From: Lysobacter gummosus
GTDB taxonomy: Bacteria > Pseudomonadota > Gammaproteobacteria > Xanthomonadales > Xanthomonadaceae
Direction: 5' to 3'
DNA: 64,000 nt
NCBI RefSeq assembly: GCF_001442805.1
Contig: NZ_CP011131.1
Span: 2,790,001-2,854,000, forward strand
Position 1 is the stretch's first letter. Each line of letters starts with the position of its first letter. A program made the translations under genes and the position numbers. Below, one piece after another: positions 49,022 to 58,342 of this stretch. The notes below the pieces were generated by a model. The model made no database searches and was not told where the DNA came from. It was given only the letters and a program-made list of their open reading frames with translations.

Positions 49022-51691
49022 TCAATAGTCGAGGCGAACCCGCAGGCCGACCGTGCGCGGATCGTTCCAGTAAGCGCGGACGAAGCCGCCGCCGTCGCCG
49101 GCCGAGTTCTTGCTCATCTTGTCGGTGGCGTTGAGCACATACAGCTCGGCGCGCCAGAACGACGGCGACTGCAGGCTCAGGCTGGCATCGACCGTGGTGT
49201 AGGCCTCCTGCGCGTCGGAGATATGCGCGTTGTCGAGGTTGCGCAGGGTGAAGTACATCTTGTCCTGCCATTTCACGTTGACCCACGGCACCAGTTCATA
49301 ACCGTTGCCGAACTTGAAGGTATGCGAGACGTTGACACCGGCGGTGAATTTCGGACTCATCGGCAGATGGTTGCCGGTGATGTCGTAGATCTGGCGGCCG
49401 GCCAGCGCGGGGTCGGTGCCCGTGTAGGGCGCCGGGCACGCCGGCGCGCCGAACTCTTCGCGCACGCCGCAGTTCCATTCGTCGCTGAAGGTGGGGTAGT
49501 CCTTGATCTTGCTGTTGATGTACGAGAAGAAACCGCCGATGCGGGTGTTGGGCGTGGGCAGGTAGTCCACTTCCACTTCCAGGCCCGGGATGTTCACCGT
49601 TCCGACGTTGACGGTCTGCCATTTGTTGACGATGTCGCAGGTCGGGTCCTGCGCCGGACAGGGTTCGTCGACGTGAACCTTGGCGGCGTAGAAGTCGCCG
49701 GTCACCTGCATGTCCTTGTAGCGGCTGTAGAAGGCGGTGACCGACAGGCTCAGGCGCTTGTCCAGCAGCAGGCCCTTGTAGCCGATTTCGAAGTTGGTGA
49801 CGGTTTCGGGCTTGTACGGGAAGAAGGTGTAATGCGGGCCGGGCGGGCCGTCGATGCAGACCTTGCCGTCGCAGGCATCGTCCTTGTCGCCGAAGCCGCC
49901 GGCCTTGTAGCCGGTGGACAACGAAGCGAACAGGATTTCCTCATCGGACAGGTCCTTGGTCAGGCCCAGGCGATAGGTGAACTTGCGCCAGGCTTCGGAG
50001 TGTTCGTTCTCCGCCGGCGGTCCCCACAGCTTGTAGGCGTCGATGCCGCCGAACGGGCCCATGCGTTCGGTCAGGTCGCGGCCGTTGTGCGGGCGGAAGC
50101 CCGGCTCGCCCGGCGTGCCCGGGTCGTACAGGCCGTTGTAGTAGGCCGTCGATTCGGTATCCCAACCGCCGTATACCTGGCCGCCGCGGTCGGTCTTTTC
50201 GTCGCGGCTGTAGCGCGCGCCCATCGTCGCGGTCCAGGTGGGCGCGAAGCGCCAGTCGGCCTGGGCGAAGATCGCCTTGGCATCGACCTGGCGATTGGGC
50301 TGATGGTAGAACTGGCTGATCGGGTAGCCGAACGGCGCGTTGACCAGCAGTTCCTGCGCGTAGTTGATCTGGTTCTTCTCGTGCATCCAGAACAGGCCGG
50401 ACACCAGCTTCAGGCGCTCGCCCTGATGCTTGAACTGCAACTCGTGCACGAACGACTGGTACTTCGAGTCCAACGTGATGGAGGTGTTGTCGCGTACCGG
50501 CCAGATGCCCCAGTCGCCTTCGTGCGGTACCGGCAAGGTGGCGGTGACCTGCGAGGGGATCTCGTGGTAGCCGCCGTCGTCGTCGGATATCTGCGAGCGC
50601 TTCTGCGTGGCGAAGGCCACGCTGTATTCGAGGCTGTTGCTGTCGCTGAGGAACCAGTTGAGGTTCGAGCGCACCGTGTCGATCGACATGTCGGTCTTGC
50701 CGGGCACGTTGATCTTCACGTCCCACTTGCCGCCTTGGCACGCGAAGCGGGTGCCGGCGGCCTGGTCGCAGTCCTTCAGTCCCACTTGCCCCGCGCCGGA
50801 GTTCTGGAATTTCTCGTAGGCCAGCAGCCATTCCACGTTGTCGGTGAAGGCGAAGCGGGCGGCGAGGCGGAACGCCCATTCGTCGCGGTTGTAGTAGTAC
50901 TTGTCGCGCCCGACCTTGACGTTGCGGCGCTGGTCCACGTCCGGGATGCCGTCGGCGATGAAGCCGCGCTCGGGAATATTGACGTCGGTGAAGTCCTGCT
51001 GCTGGTCGATCCAGCCGTCGCGCTCGACCTTGGTCGCGGAAAAGCGCAGGGCGAAGCGATCGTTCACGGCGATGTTCTGGATCAGGTTGAGCTGGCGCAG
51101 GTTGTAGCTGCCCACGTCGAGTTCGGCGCTGCCGAAGGTGGAATCGAAACGCGGCTTGGCCGGAATGATGTTGATGCTGCCGCCGGTGGAGTTGCGGCCG
51201 AACAAGGTGCCTTGCGGGCCGCGCAACACTTCGACCTGGTCTACGTCGAACATCAGCGCCAGCGCGCCTTGCGGACGCGGCGAGTACAGGCCGGCCACAT
51301 GCAGGCCCACGGCCGGGTCGCCGATCTCGGTGAAGTTGTTCGCGCCGATGCCGCGGATGCTGACCTGCACGCCGGAATCCGGGCCGGCGCCGATCTGCAC
51401 GTTGGGCATCGTGCCCGACAGGCCGCGCACGTCCCGGATGCCTTCGCGGGTCAGCGCTTCCTGGGTGACGGCGGTGACGGCCACCGGCGTCTTGAGCAGA
51501 TCCGATTCGATGCGGGTGGCGGACACGTGCACGGTTTCCAGGGTGGTCCTGGTTTCGCCCGCGTCGGCCTGCTTGTCCTTCTCGGTCGTGCTGGACTGGG
51601 CCATGACCGGAGCGGTCGCGCAACTGATCAATACCGCTGCCACCGCGGCGGCGATGCCGGTCGGTCGAACATCGCTGGGATGCTTTTTCAT
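49022..51691 (-). CDS. TonB-dependent receptor in the PfkB-MFS sugar operon
   Basis: 889 residues. Signal peptide (AAAVAAVLISCATAPVMAQ), TonB-box-like ETVHVSATR, plug (LLKTPVAVTAVTQEAL, VEVLRGPQGTLFGRNSTGGS) and a barrel ending GLRVRLDY. The start at 51691 follows AGGAG by 7 nt; longer in-frame codons upstream run into the MFS gene and are spurious. It is the third gene of kinase-MFS-receptor on this strand, so it should import the sugar or glycoside that the MFS and PfkB proteins handle. Confidence 0.93.
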   Translation of the reverse strand: MKKHPSDVRPTGIAAAVAAVLISCATAPVMAQSSTTEKDKQADAGETRTTLETVHVSATRIESDLLKTPVAVTAVTQEALTREGIRDVRGLSGTMPNVQIGAGPDSGVQVSIRGIGANNFTEIGDPAVGLHVAGLYSPRPQGALALMFDVDQVEVLRGPQGTLFGRNSTGGSINIIPAKPRFDSTFGSAELDVGSYNLRQLNLIQNIAVNDRFALRFSATKVERDGWIDQQQDFTDVNIPERGFIADGIPDVDQRRNVKVGRDKYYYNRDEWAFRLAARFAFTDNVEWLLAYEKFQNSGAGQVGLKDCDQAAGTRFACQGGKWDVKINVPGKTDMSIDTVRSNLNWFLSDSNSLEYSVAFATQKRSQISDDDGGYHEIPSQVTATLPVPHEGDWGIWPVRDNTSITLDSKYQSFVHELQFKHQGERLKLVSGLFWMHEKNQINYAQELLVNAPFGYPISQFYHQPNRQVDAKAIFAQADWRFAPTWTATMGARYSRDEKTDRGGQVYGGWDTESTAYYNGLYDPGTPGEPGFRPHNGRDLTERMGPFGGIDAYKLWGPPAENEHSEAWRKFTYRLGLTKDLSDEEILFASLSTGYKAGGFGDKDDACDGKVCIDGPPGPHYTFFPYKPETVTNFEIGYKGLLLDKRLSLSVTAFYSRYKDMQVTGDFYAAKVHVDEPCPAQDPTCDIVNKWQTVNVGTVNIPGLEVEVDYLPTPNTRIGGFFSYINSKIKDYPTFSDEWNCGVREEFGAPACPAPYTGTDPALAGRQIYDITGNHLPMSPKFTAGVNVSHTFKFGNGYELVPWVNVKWQDKMYFTLRNLDNAHISDAQEAYTTVDASLSLQSPSFWRAELYVLNATDKMSKNSAGDGGGFVRAYWNDPRTVGLRVRLDY

Positions 51692-51759
51692 TGATTGGCT
51701 CCTGGTTGTACGGCGACTCGGGCCGGCGGACCCGTGCAGTGGCTGGTGGTGTTGCCCGG

Positions 51760-52977
51760 TCAGGGCGAGGCGGGAGTGTTTTTCCCGGAGTACAGGGTTT
51801 GGTTGCGCACCAGCGGCCTGGCCCAGGCGCTGACGCTGAGGATGTAGAGCAGGGGAATGAAGACCAGCGACAGGCCCACGCGCAGGCCCCAGTGATCGGC
51901 GATCAAGCCGATCAGCAGCGGCACGACGGCGCCGCCGAGAATGCCGCTGCACAAGATTCCCGAGAACGCGCCGTGATGCTGGCTGACCGAATTCAATCCC
52001 AGCGAGAAGATCACCGAGAACATCACCGACAGGAAAAAGCCCGCGGCGGGAAAGGCCAGCAGCGAGATCTCCGCCGTGCCGAACAGCGCCAGGCCCAGGC
52101 AGACGATGGCCAGCGTCGAGAAGATCGCCAGCACCTGCTTCGAATCCAGCAGTTTCAGCAGGCCCAGGCCGGCCAGGCAGCCCAGCGACATCAAGCCCCA
52201 GAAGCGGCTGACGGCGATCGCGCCTTGTTCGGTGGCCGACATGCCGTGGTAGCTGTGCAGGAACTGCGACATCCAGTTGGCGAGGGATTGCTCGGTGCCG
52301 ACATAGGCGACGATGCCCAGGAAATACAGACGCACATCGACGCGCCGCAGCAGGCTGCGGTAAGCGTCGCGGCTGCCTGTGCGCTCGTCGTCCTTCAGTT
52401 CCACTTTTGGCAGCGGCAGCTTGTAGTTGAGCAGGGCCAGCAGCACGAAGGCGGCGCTGAAAAACCAGTAGAACGTCAGCCAAGCCAGCGGCTGTCCCTC
52501 GATGCCCGGACGCTGCATGTAGAGCCGGAACGCCAGCGGGCTGAGGAAGGAAGCCAGGCCGAACACCAACTGCGCCATCACCGAGAAGAAAGCGAAGTGC
52601 TCCTCGCCGGCGGCCGTGCGCATCAGCGGGTTGATCACCACCTGCAGCAGCGCCATCCCCAGGCCGATGACGAACAAGCCGGCGACGACCGAGACGTAAC
52701 CGGGCATCACCGCGATGGCCAGCGCGCCGATGAAATTCAGCGCGAAGGCGGTGAATAAAGTGAGGCGGGTGCCGCGCACTTCGATCAGGATGCCGCCCGG
52801 GATCGAGATCAGGCCGTAGGCCAGGAAGAAGGAGAACGGCATGAAGCCGGCCATGGTCAGGCTCAGCTTGAAATCCTGGATGGCGATGGGCATCAGCGGC
52901 CCGATCAGATTGGTGATGAAGGAGATCGCGAACCAGATCAGGAGGATGTAGCTGACGATCATCGGCCGGTGCTTCAT
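51760..52977 (-). CDS. MFS sugar transporter (FucP-like)
   Basis: 405 residues with about 12 membrane helices. MFS features: GFMPFSFFLAYGLISIPGG, then GLFVIGLGMALLQVVINPLMRTA, which fits the FucP/GluP sugar:proton symport group (FPSG-like and NP motifs). It follows the kinase gene by 16 bp and precedes the receptor gene by 68 bp. Probable job: inner-membrane uptake of the sugar brought in by the receptor. Confidence 0.9.
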   Translation of the reverse strand: MKHRPMIVSYILLIWFAISFITNLIGPLMPIAIQDFKLSLTMAGFMPFSFFLAYGLISIPGGILIEVRGTRLTLFTAFALNFIGALAIAVMPGYVSVVAGLFVIGLGMALLQVVINPLMRTAAGEEHFAFFSVMAQLVFGLASFLSPLAFRLYMQRPGIEGQPLAWLTFYWFFSAAFVLLALLNYKLPLPKVELKDDERTGSRDAYRSLLRRVDVRLYFLGIVAYVGTEQSLANWMSQFLHSYHGMSATEQGAIAVSRFWGLMSLGCLAGLGLLKLLDSKQVLAIFSTLAIVCLGLALFGTAEISLLAFPAAGFFLSVMFSVIFSLGLNSVSQHHGAFSGILCSGILGGAVVPLLIGLIADHWGLRVGLSLVFIPLLYILSVSAWARPLVRNQTLYSGKNTPASP

Positions 52978-52993
52978 CGTCGTATCCGTTCGG

Positions 52994-53968
52994 TCAGGAC
53001 TGCGGCAGCAGGCAATGGGAGAGTTCGCCGGCGGCGATGCTCTTGCGCGGGAAGCGGGGCAGGATCGCGCTGGCGGTGCGACAACCGGCCGCCAGCGCCT
53101 CGATCAGGCTGGCCCGATTCAAACGCGCGGCCAGATAGCCGGTGTTGAAGCTGTCGCCGGCGCCCACGGTGTCGAAGATTTCCAGCGTCTCTTGCGTGGC
53201 GTAGCGGATGCTGCGGCCATCGACGTGACCCAGCGCGCCGGCGGCGCCCAGTTTCACGATCAGATGCGCACCGGGCTTGAGCAGGCCGGCGACGCGTTGC
53301 ACGGCGAGTTCCAGGTCGTGGCAGTCGTCCGGATTGCCGGCGATGCTCATCGCCTCCAGCTCGTTGACCAGCAGATGGTCGCAATGGGCCAGCCAGCCTT
53401 CGACTTCCTCGTGCACCTGGGGCGTCCAGCCTTCCGGCGGCCAGCCGGTGTCCAGCGCGATTTGATAGCCCTTGGCCGAGGCCTGCGCCAGCAACTGGCG
53501 GAAGCGTTCGCGCAGGCCCGGCAGCAGGAAGGGGGCGGTGAACAAAGCGACGCTGCCGGGCGAGGCCTGCGGCAGGTGTTTCAGCACGAAGTCCGGCGTC
53601 AGATGTTGCAGATGCCCGTAGCTGGTGAAGAAGGTGCGCTCGCCGCCGGTGTGCAGCAGGCCCACCGACATGGTGGTGTCGCTGGCGCAGGTCTGCAGTT
53701 CGACGCGGATACCCGACAGCTGCAGCAGCAGCCACTGGGCCAGGTCGTCGTTACCGATCGCGCCGATCAGATGCGGGCTAAGGCCGAGATGCCGGGCCGC
53801 GAGGGCGGAGTTGGCGGCCGAACCGCCGGCGCGCAGCTCGCTGCGCGGCAGCAACTGTTCGGTGCCGATCTTGGGCCAGCCGTCCAGCGTGCCCAGAACC
53901 AGGTCTACGCTGACGTCGCCGATGATGCTGAATTGGGGAGGGCTGAGTTGAGGCTGATCGAGCTTCAT
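52994..53968 (-). CDS. PfkB-family carbohydrate kinase
   Basis: 324 residues. PfkB signatures: LRAGGSAANSALAARHLG near residue 46 and DTVGAGDSFNTGYLA near 266, with catalytic base D272. Phosphorylates a sugar or nucleoside; the exact substrate is not evident. It is first in the kinase-MFS-TonB receptor operon. The -10 box ends 8 nt before the ATG, so the transcript is nearly leaderless and lacks a Shine-Dalgarno sequence. Confidence 0.93.
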   Translation of the reverse strand: MKLDQPQLSPPQFSIIGDVSVDLVLGTLDGWPKIGTEQLLPRSELRAGGSAANSALAARHLGLSPHLIGAIGNDDLAQWLLLQLSGIRVELQTCASDTTMSVGLLHTGGERTFFTSYGHLQHLTPDFVLKHLPQASPGSVALFTAPFLLPGLRERFRQLLAQASAKGYQIALDTGWPPEGWTPQVHEEVEGWLAHCDHLLVNELEAMSIAGNPDDCHDLELAVQRVAGLLKPGAHLIVKLGAAGALGHVDGRSIRYATQETLEIFDTVGAGDSFNTGYLAARLNRASLIEALAAGCRTASAILPRFPRKSIAAGELSHCLLPQS

Positions 53969-53976
53969 GGGGGGCG

Positions 53977-54028
53977 ACTATAGCCACCCCAATTCCGCCT
54001 CGTCAATAAAAATATCCAGTGGAAGTTT
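53977..54028 (-). promoter_or_regulatory. promoter and dyad of the PfkB-MFS-TonB operon
   Basis: On the minus strand: dyad AAACTTCCA-C-TGGATATTT (54028-54010), 3 bp, -35 TTGACG (54006-54001), 18 bp, -10 TATAGT (53982-53977). Same layout as the GH9 promoter at 55330-55380, with 18 of 24 bases shared over the dyad and -35 region. Confidence 0.7.
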
Positions 54029-54030
54029 AA

Positions 54031-55281
54031 TTAAACCCGGCGCCCTCCGACGGACGGGCGGTGACCGAGCAGCTCCGCCGTCTGGAGTTCCTCCAGGTCG
54101 TCTTTCTGCAGGCCTTCCAGGCGCGGCGAGAGCAGTTCATGGATCGGCAGCACCGCCGCGCCCAGCAGCGAACAGTCTTCCTCGCGCTGGGAAATCATCA
54201 CCCGCGGCCATTGCGGGGCGGGCCGGCCGCGGACCGAGCGGTGCAACGGCTGGGCGAGGTCGACCAGGCGCTGCACCAGTTTCTGCGGCGCCGATCCGCC
54301 GATGACGATGGTCTGCGGGTCGAGCATGTTCTCGATCATGCAGATGGCGTCGCGCAGGCGCTGCGATGCCTGCTCGCACCACTGCTGCAGGGGCAGGTCC
54401 CCGGCGTCGTCCAGGCGGTCGAGCAAGTCCGTGGTGTGGATCTGCCCGTCGTCCAGGCCCAGCGCCTCGGCCAGCGAGTGCAGCGACAGGTAGCGCTCCA
54501 GGCAGCCCTGGTTGCCGCAATAACAGGGCGTGCCGCCGGGAACGACCGGCACGTGGCCGATCTCGGTGGCGTTGCCGTCGGCGCCGCGGTAAGTGTTGCG
54601 GCCGACGATCAACGAGCCGCCCAGGCCCATGCTCAGATGCAGGTAGAAGAAGTTGTCCAGGTGTCTGGCGACCCCGTACAAGGTCTCGCCGAGCGCGCCG
54701 GCCACGCTGTCGACGCTGTGGAACAGGGGCAGGCCGGTGGCTTCCTGCAACTGGTCGAGGATGGACAGGTCCTTCCAGCCCTCCAGTGCGGTGGGGCCGA
54801 CAAAACTCAGTTCGGTGTCGCCGAGCGGGCCGGGCAGGGCCACGCCGATGCCCCACAGCCGGGCATTGGCCTGGCGGCGCAGGGTGGCCACCAGTTCCAG
54901 CAGCGCGGCCAGCAGCTGCGGGCGATCGCAGCCCTGCAACGGCACCTCGCAGCGCGCATCGATCCGGCCCACCAGATTGACCAGCGCGCCCGAGGCGCGG
55001 CCCGGTTCCAGGCTGATGCCGATGGACTGGCCGGCATCGGGATTGATCTCGAAGGCGATCGGCGGCTGGCCGCGGGTCTTCAGATCCTTCTGCCGGCGCG
55101 AAACGATCAGGCCGATCGATTCCAGCTCATTGGTGATGTTGGCGACCGTCTGCGGGCTGAGCGAGACCTTTTCCTGGATGTCCTTGCGCGAAGCCGCGCC
55201 GTGCTGGCGGATGAAATCCAGCACGAGGCGGCGGTTGTAGGGGGCGCTGGATTGCTGGGTGGCGCCGCGGCCAATGTTCAT
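54031..55281 (-). CDS. ROK-family transcriptional regulator
   Basis: 416 residues. N-terminal winged HTH (RKDIQEKVSLSPQTVANI, NELESIGLIVSRR) and a ROK sugar-binding domain with the zinc motif GGTPCYCGNQGCLERYL and EIGHVPVV. The kinase ATP motif (DxGGT) at the start of the ROK domain is not seen (IGISLEPGRASG instead), as in NagC/XylR-type regulators. It lies between the PfkB operon and the divergent GH9 gene, and both targets carry the same dyad. Confidence 0.93.
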   Translation of the reverse strand: MNIGRGATQQSSAPYNRRLVLDFIRQHGAASRKDIQEKVSLSPQTVANITNELESIGLIVSRRQKDLKTRGQPPIAFEINPDAGQSIGISLEPGRASGALVNLVGRIDARCEVPLQGCDRPQLLAALLELVATLRRQANARLWGIGVALPGPLGDTELSFVGPTALEGWKDLSILDQLQEATGLPLFHSVDSVAGALGETLYGVARHLDNFFYLHLSMGLGGSLIVGRNTYRGADGNATEIGHVPVVPGGTPCYCGNQGCLERYLSLHSLAEALGLDDGQIHTTDLLDRLDDAGDLPLQQWCEQASQRLRDAICMIENMLDPQTIVIGGSAPQKLVQRLVDLAQPLHRSVRGRPAPQWPRVMISQREEDCSLLGAAVLPIHELLSPRLEGLQKDDLEELQTAELLGHRPSVGGRRV

Positions 55282-55329
55282 AGGCGTCGAAACCGGTTGA
55301 GCGTAGGGGAGGGATGGCTCGTATTATTC

Positions 55330-55380
55330 ATACATCCATGTGAAGTATTTATTGACGAAGGCCGGCGACATGGCTAAGTT
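55330..55380 (+). promoter_or_regulatory. promoter and dyad of the GH9 gene
   Basis: Dyad ATACATCCA-T-GTGAAGTAT (55330-55348), 3 bp, -35 TTGACG (55352-55357), 17 bp, -10 TAAGTT (55375-55380). The layout equals that of the PfkB operon. The predicted start of transcription (about 55387) rules out the GTG at 55384 as start codon. Confidence 0.7.
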
Positions 55381-55410
55381 GCGGTGGCTAGTCTATCCGG
55401 AACCGTGCCG

Positions 55411-57282
55411 ATGACCCGTTTGCCGCATTCCCGCAAGACCGGAATTCAAGTGGTGGCCGCGCTGGCGGTGGCCTGGTCCGGCCTGTTGCAGCCGGCCGGC
55501 GCCGCCTCGCCGGAAGCGTCGAAGACCACGGTGTCGGTGAGCCTGCCCAAAGAGCCGCTGCTGGTACACATCAACGAGGTGGCGCTGGAGCGCAAGGGGC
55601 CGAAACTGGCCGTCGTCGAATACGCGGGCGAGGCCGGGGAAGGCAGCTACACCGTGCTGCGCGACGGCAAGCCGATCAAGCAAGGCGAGCTGCGGCCGCT
55701 GCAGCCGTTTAGCGAGTGGAGCCCGGGCAAGCGCTATTTCAGCGTCGATTTTTCCGATGCGCAGGAGGCCGGCAAGTACGAAGTGGACGTGCGCATCGGC
55801 AATCGGCATGCGCAGTCGGCCTCCGTGCCGGTACGCGACAACGCGGTCTTCGCCACTACCGGCGCGCAGTTGCTGGGCTACTTCAAGCGCAGCCGCCACA
55901 CCGACGACGCCGATCGCGACCTGCCCATCTTCAAGAGCACGCGCACAGTGAACGTATGGGGCGGCTGGCAGGATGCCGGCGGCGACAAGGGCAAATACCT
56001 GTCGCACCTGGGCTACGCCAACCATTTCAATCCGCAGCAGGCTTCGATGGCGGCGTGGGTGCTGGCCTATGGCGCGCATGTGCGCAAAGCTTTGTTTACC
56101 GCCCACGGCCTGCAGACGCAGGCCGAGGACGAAGCGTTCTGGGGCGCGGACTATCTGCACCGCATCCTGGATGCTGAGGGCTACTTCTACACCACGGTGT
56201 TCGACCAATGGGGCACGCCGGGCGCCAAGCGCATGGTCACCGGCTATGAAGGCGCGGCCGGAACGTACACCACGCTGTACCGCTCGGCATTTCGCGCCGG
56301 CGGCGGCATGGCCATCGCCGCGCTCGCGCGTGCTTCGATGCTGGCCAGGCAAAGCGGCCGCCATGGCGAATTCGACGGCGCGCAATATCTCGCCGATGCC
56401 GAGCGTGCTTACGCGCACCTGCGCAAGTTCAATCCGCAGTACGGTGCCGACGGCAAAGAAAACATCATCGACGATTACACCGCCTTGATGGCGCTGGTGG
56501 AATTGCACAACGCCACCGGCCAGTCGCGCTATCTCGACGACGCGCGCGAGCGCGCCGCCAGCCTGATCGCGCGTCAGCAGGCCGACGGCGGTTTCGTCAG
56601 CGACGGCGGCAGCCGCCCGTACTACCACGCCGCCGAAGCGGGCTTGCCGGTGATCAGCCTGTCGGCCTATGTCGATATCGAACCGGAGCAGGGACGTCGT
56701 CAACGCGCGCTGGATGCCATCGGCGTGGCGCTCAAGCACGAGTTGACCATCACCAACGCGGTCGCCAATCCGTATGGCTACGCCCGCCAGCGCTTCCAGC
56801 TGACGCAGGACGGCAAGGCCGCGGGCGAGGTGCTGGAAGGATTCTTCATTCCGCATCGCAACGAAACCGGCTACTGGTGGCAAGGCGAAAGCGCCCGCCT
56901 GGCCTCGCTCAGCGCGGCCATGATCATCGGCGGCCGCAAGCTGTCGGACCACGGCACGGCCGGCTATGGCCTGTCCGCCGAGCGGGCGGGTTATGCGCAG
57001 AGCCAGCTCGACTGGACGCTGGGCCGCAACCCTTACGGCATCTGCATGCTCTACGGTTTCGGCCGCAAGAACCCGCCGACCGTGCTGGAGAGCGCCGGCG
57101 AAATGTTCGTCGGCGGCATCTCCAACGGCATCACCGGCGCAGTAGGCAGCGACACCGGCGCCGGCATCAGCTTCGCGCCCGGCCCGGATTCGGAGCAGTG
57201 GCGCTGGGTGGAGCAGTGGATTCCGCACACGACCTGGATGCTGTTTGCGGTCATGGCGATGACGGCGGACGAAACGCGCTGA
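55411..57282 (+). CDS. GH9 glycoside hydrolase with N-terminal Ig-like domain
   Basis: 623 residues from ATG 55411. Signal peptide (VVAALAVAWSGLLQPAGAA), an Ig-like CelD_N domain (about 45-145) and a GH9 barrel. The catalytic-region motif reads GGWQDAGGDKGKYL where cellulases have DAGDHVKF-type loops; SQLDWTLGRNPYGICMLYGFG matches the GH9 C-terminal signature. Substrates of the family include beta-glucans and glucosamine oligomers. Divergent from ROK with the shared promoter layout, so it should supply the sugar used by the PfkB-MFS-TonB set. An upstream GTG (55384) is unlikely. Confidence 0.88.
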   Translation: MTRLPHSRKTGIQVVAALAVAWSGLLQPAGAASPEASKTTVSVSLPKEPLLVHINEVALERKGPKLAVVEYAGEAGEGSYTVLRDGKPIKQGELRPLQPFSEWSPGKRYFSVDFSDAQEAGKYEVDVRIGNRHAQSASVPVRDNAVFATTGAQLLGYFKRSRHTDDADRDLPIFKSTRTVNVWGGWQDAGGDKGKYLSHLGYANHFNPQQASMAAWVLAYGAHVRKALFTAHGLQTQAEDEAFWGADYLHRILDAEGYFYTTVFDQWGTPGAKRMVTGYEGAAGTYTTLYRSAFRAGGGMAIAALARASMLARQSGRHGEFDGAQYLADAERAYAHLRKFNPQYGADGKENIIDDYTALMALVELHNATGQSRYLDDARERAASLIARQQADGGFVSDGGSRPYYHAAEAGLPVISLSAYVDIEPEQGRRQRALDAIGVALKHELTITNAVANPYGYARQRFQLTQDGKAAGEVLEGFFIPHRNETGYWWQGESARLASLSAAMIIGGRKLSDHGTAGYGLSAERAGYAQSQLDWTLGRNPYGICMLYGFGRKNPPTVLESAGEMFVGGISNGITGAVGSDTGAGISFAPGPDSEQWRWVEQWIPHTTWMLFAVMAMTADETR

Positions 57283-57295
57283 ACTGTTCGCGGCG

Positions 57296-58177
57296 CTAGC
57301 TCAAGCGCAGGGCGCGGATCAACGCGGAAAGCGCCGCCGATTGATGGCGCCGATCCGGATAGTAGATAAAGAATCCGGGAAAGGACGGCGACCAGTCTTC
57401 CAGCACCCTGACGAGCCGGCCCCGGTCGATGTAGTCCGCCACCTGATCTTCATAGGCCAGCGCGATACCCAGGCCGGCCAAGGCGGCGTGGATGGCGAGG
57501 CTGGTGTCGTCGACGACCAGCGGCCCGGCGACGCTGATTGTTACGGGCAGGCCGCCCTTCTCGAATTCCCATCGATACGAGCCGCCCGGAAGACGCAGCC
57601 CGATGCAGTTGTGGGCGCTCAGGTCCCGCGGGTGCAAGGGGAGGCTGCGCGTCGCGAAATATCCGGGTGAAGCCACGGCGGCCAGCCGCAGTTCCTGGGT
57701 CACGCGCGCGGCGATCATGTCCTTCTGAATGAATTCTTCCAGTTGGATGCCGGCATCGAACCCGCCGCCGACCAGATCCACCGGGCCCGTGCAGGTGGAC
57801 ACATCGAGCACCACCTCGGGATAAGCCGCGGCGAACGCCGGAAGTTTGCGCAACAGCATCAAGGCAGCGGCGGATTTCGACACGGCAAGGCGAAGCCGGC
57901 CGGCCGGACGATCGCGAGCGGTGCGAACCTCGTTGAGCGCGCGATCGATCTGCTCGAGCGCCGGCGAGAGACTCTTCAACAGTTCGGCGCCCGCGGAAGT
58001 CGGCGATACGCTTTTGGTGGTGCGGGCGAGCAGTTGCAGTTCCAGCCGACGCTCCAGGCCGCGGATCGTGTGGCTCAGCGCGGACTGCGTGACCCCGAGC
58101 CGCTCCGCGGCCCTGGTAAAGCTTCGCTCGGCGGCGACGACGGCGAATGCCGCGAGGTCGTTCAATTCGCTCTTCAT
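57296..58177 (-). CDS. LysR-family transcriptional regulator
   Basis: 293 residues. HTH (AFAVVAAERSFTRAAERLGV, TQSALSHTIRGLERRLELQL) and substrate-binding domain (GRLRLAVSKSAAALMLLRKL). Converges on GH9 (13 bp between stops) and diverges from the NTF2-like gene. A perfect palindrome lies 6 bp before the ATG. Confidence 0.95.
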   Translation of the reverse strand: MKSELNDLAAFAVVAAERSFTRAAERLGVTQSALSHTIRGLERRLELQLLARTTKSVSPTSAGAELLKSLSPALEQIDRALNEVRTARDRPAGRLRLAVSKSAAALMLLRKLPAFAAAYPEVVLDVSTCTGPVDLVGGGFDAGIQLEEFIQKDMIAARVTQELRLAAVASPGYFATRSLPLHPRDLSAHNCIGLRLPGGSYRWEFEKGGLPVTISVAGPLVVDDTSLAIHAALAGLGIALAYEDQVADYIDRGRLVRVLEDWSPSFPGFFIYYPDRRHQSAALSALIRALRLS

Positions 58178-58183
58178 GAAATC

Positions 58184-58195
58184 GACTCATGAGTC
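58184..58195. promoter_or_regulatory. LysR operator candidate
   Basis: Perfect 12-bp palindrome GACTCATGAGTC, 6 bp upstream of the LysR start codon. TACTCAT recurs at about 58216. Likely site for autoregulation or for the divergent NTF2-like gene. Confidence 0.5.
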
Positions 58196-58342
58196 CTATG
58201 CAGATATGTGCACTTTACTCATATATAGGCGCGATCCAATATTCCATGCGGCGACCGCGAGAGAACGCCCAGAGTGGAAAGGGGGCAACCGCCGCCGCGT
58301 TCGCAACAATCAATCTTCGATACCAGGCAATGGGATAAATCC

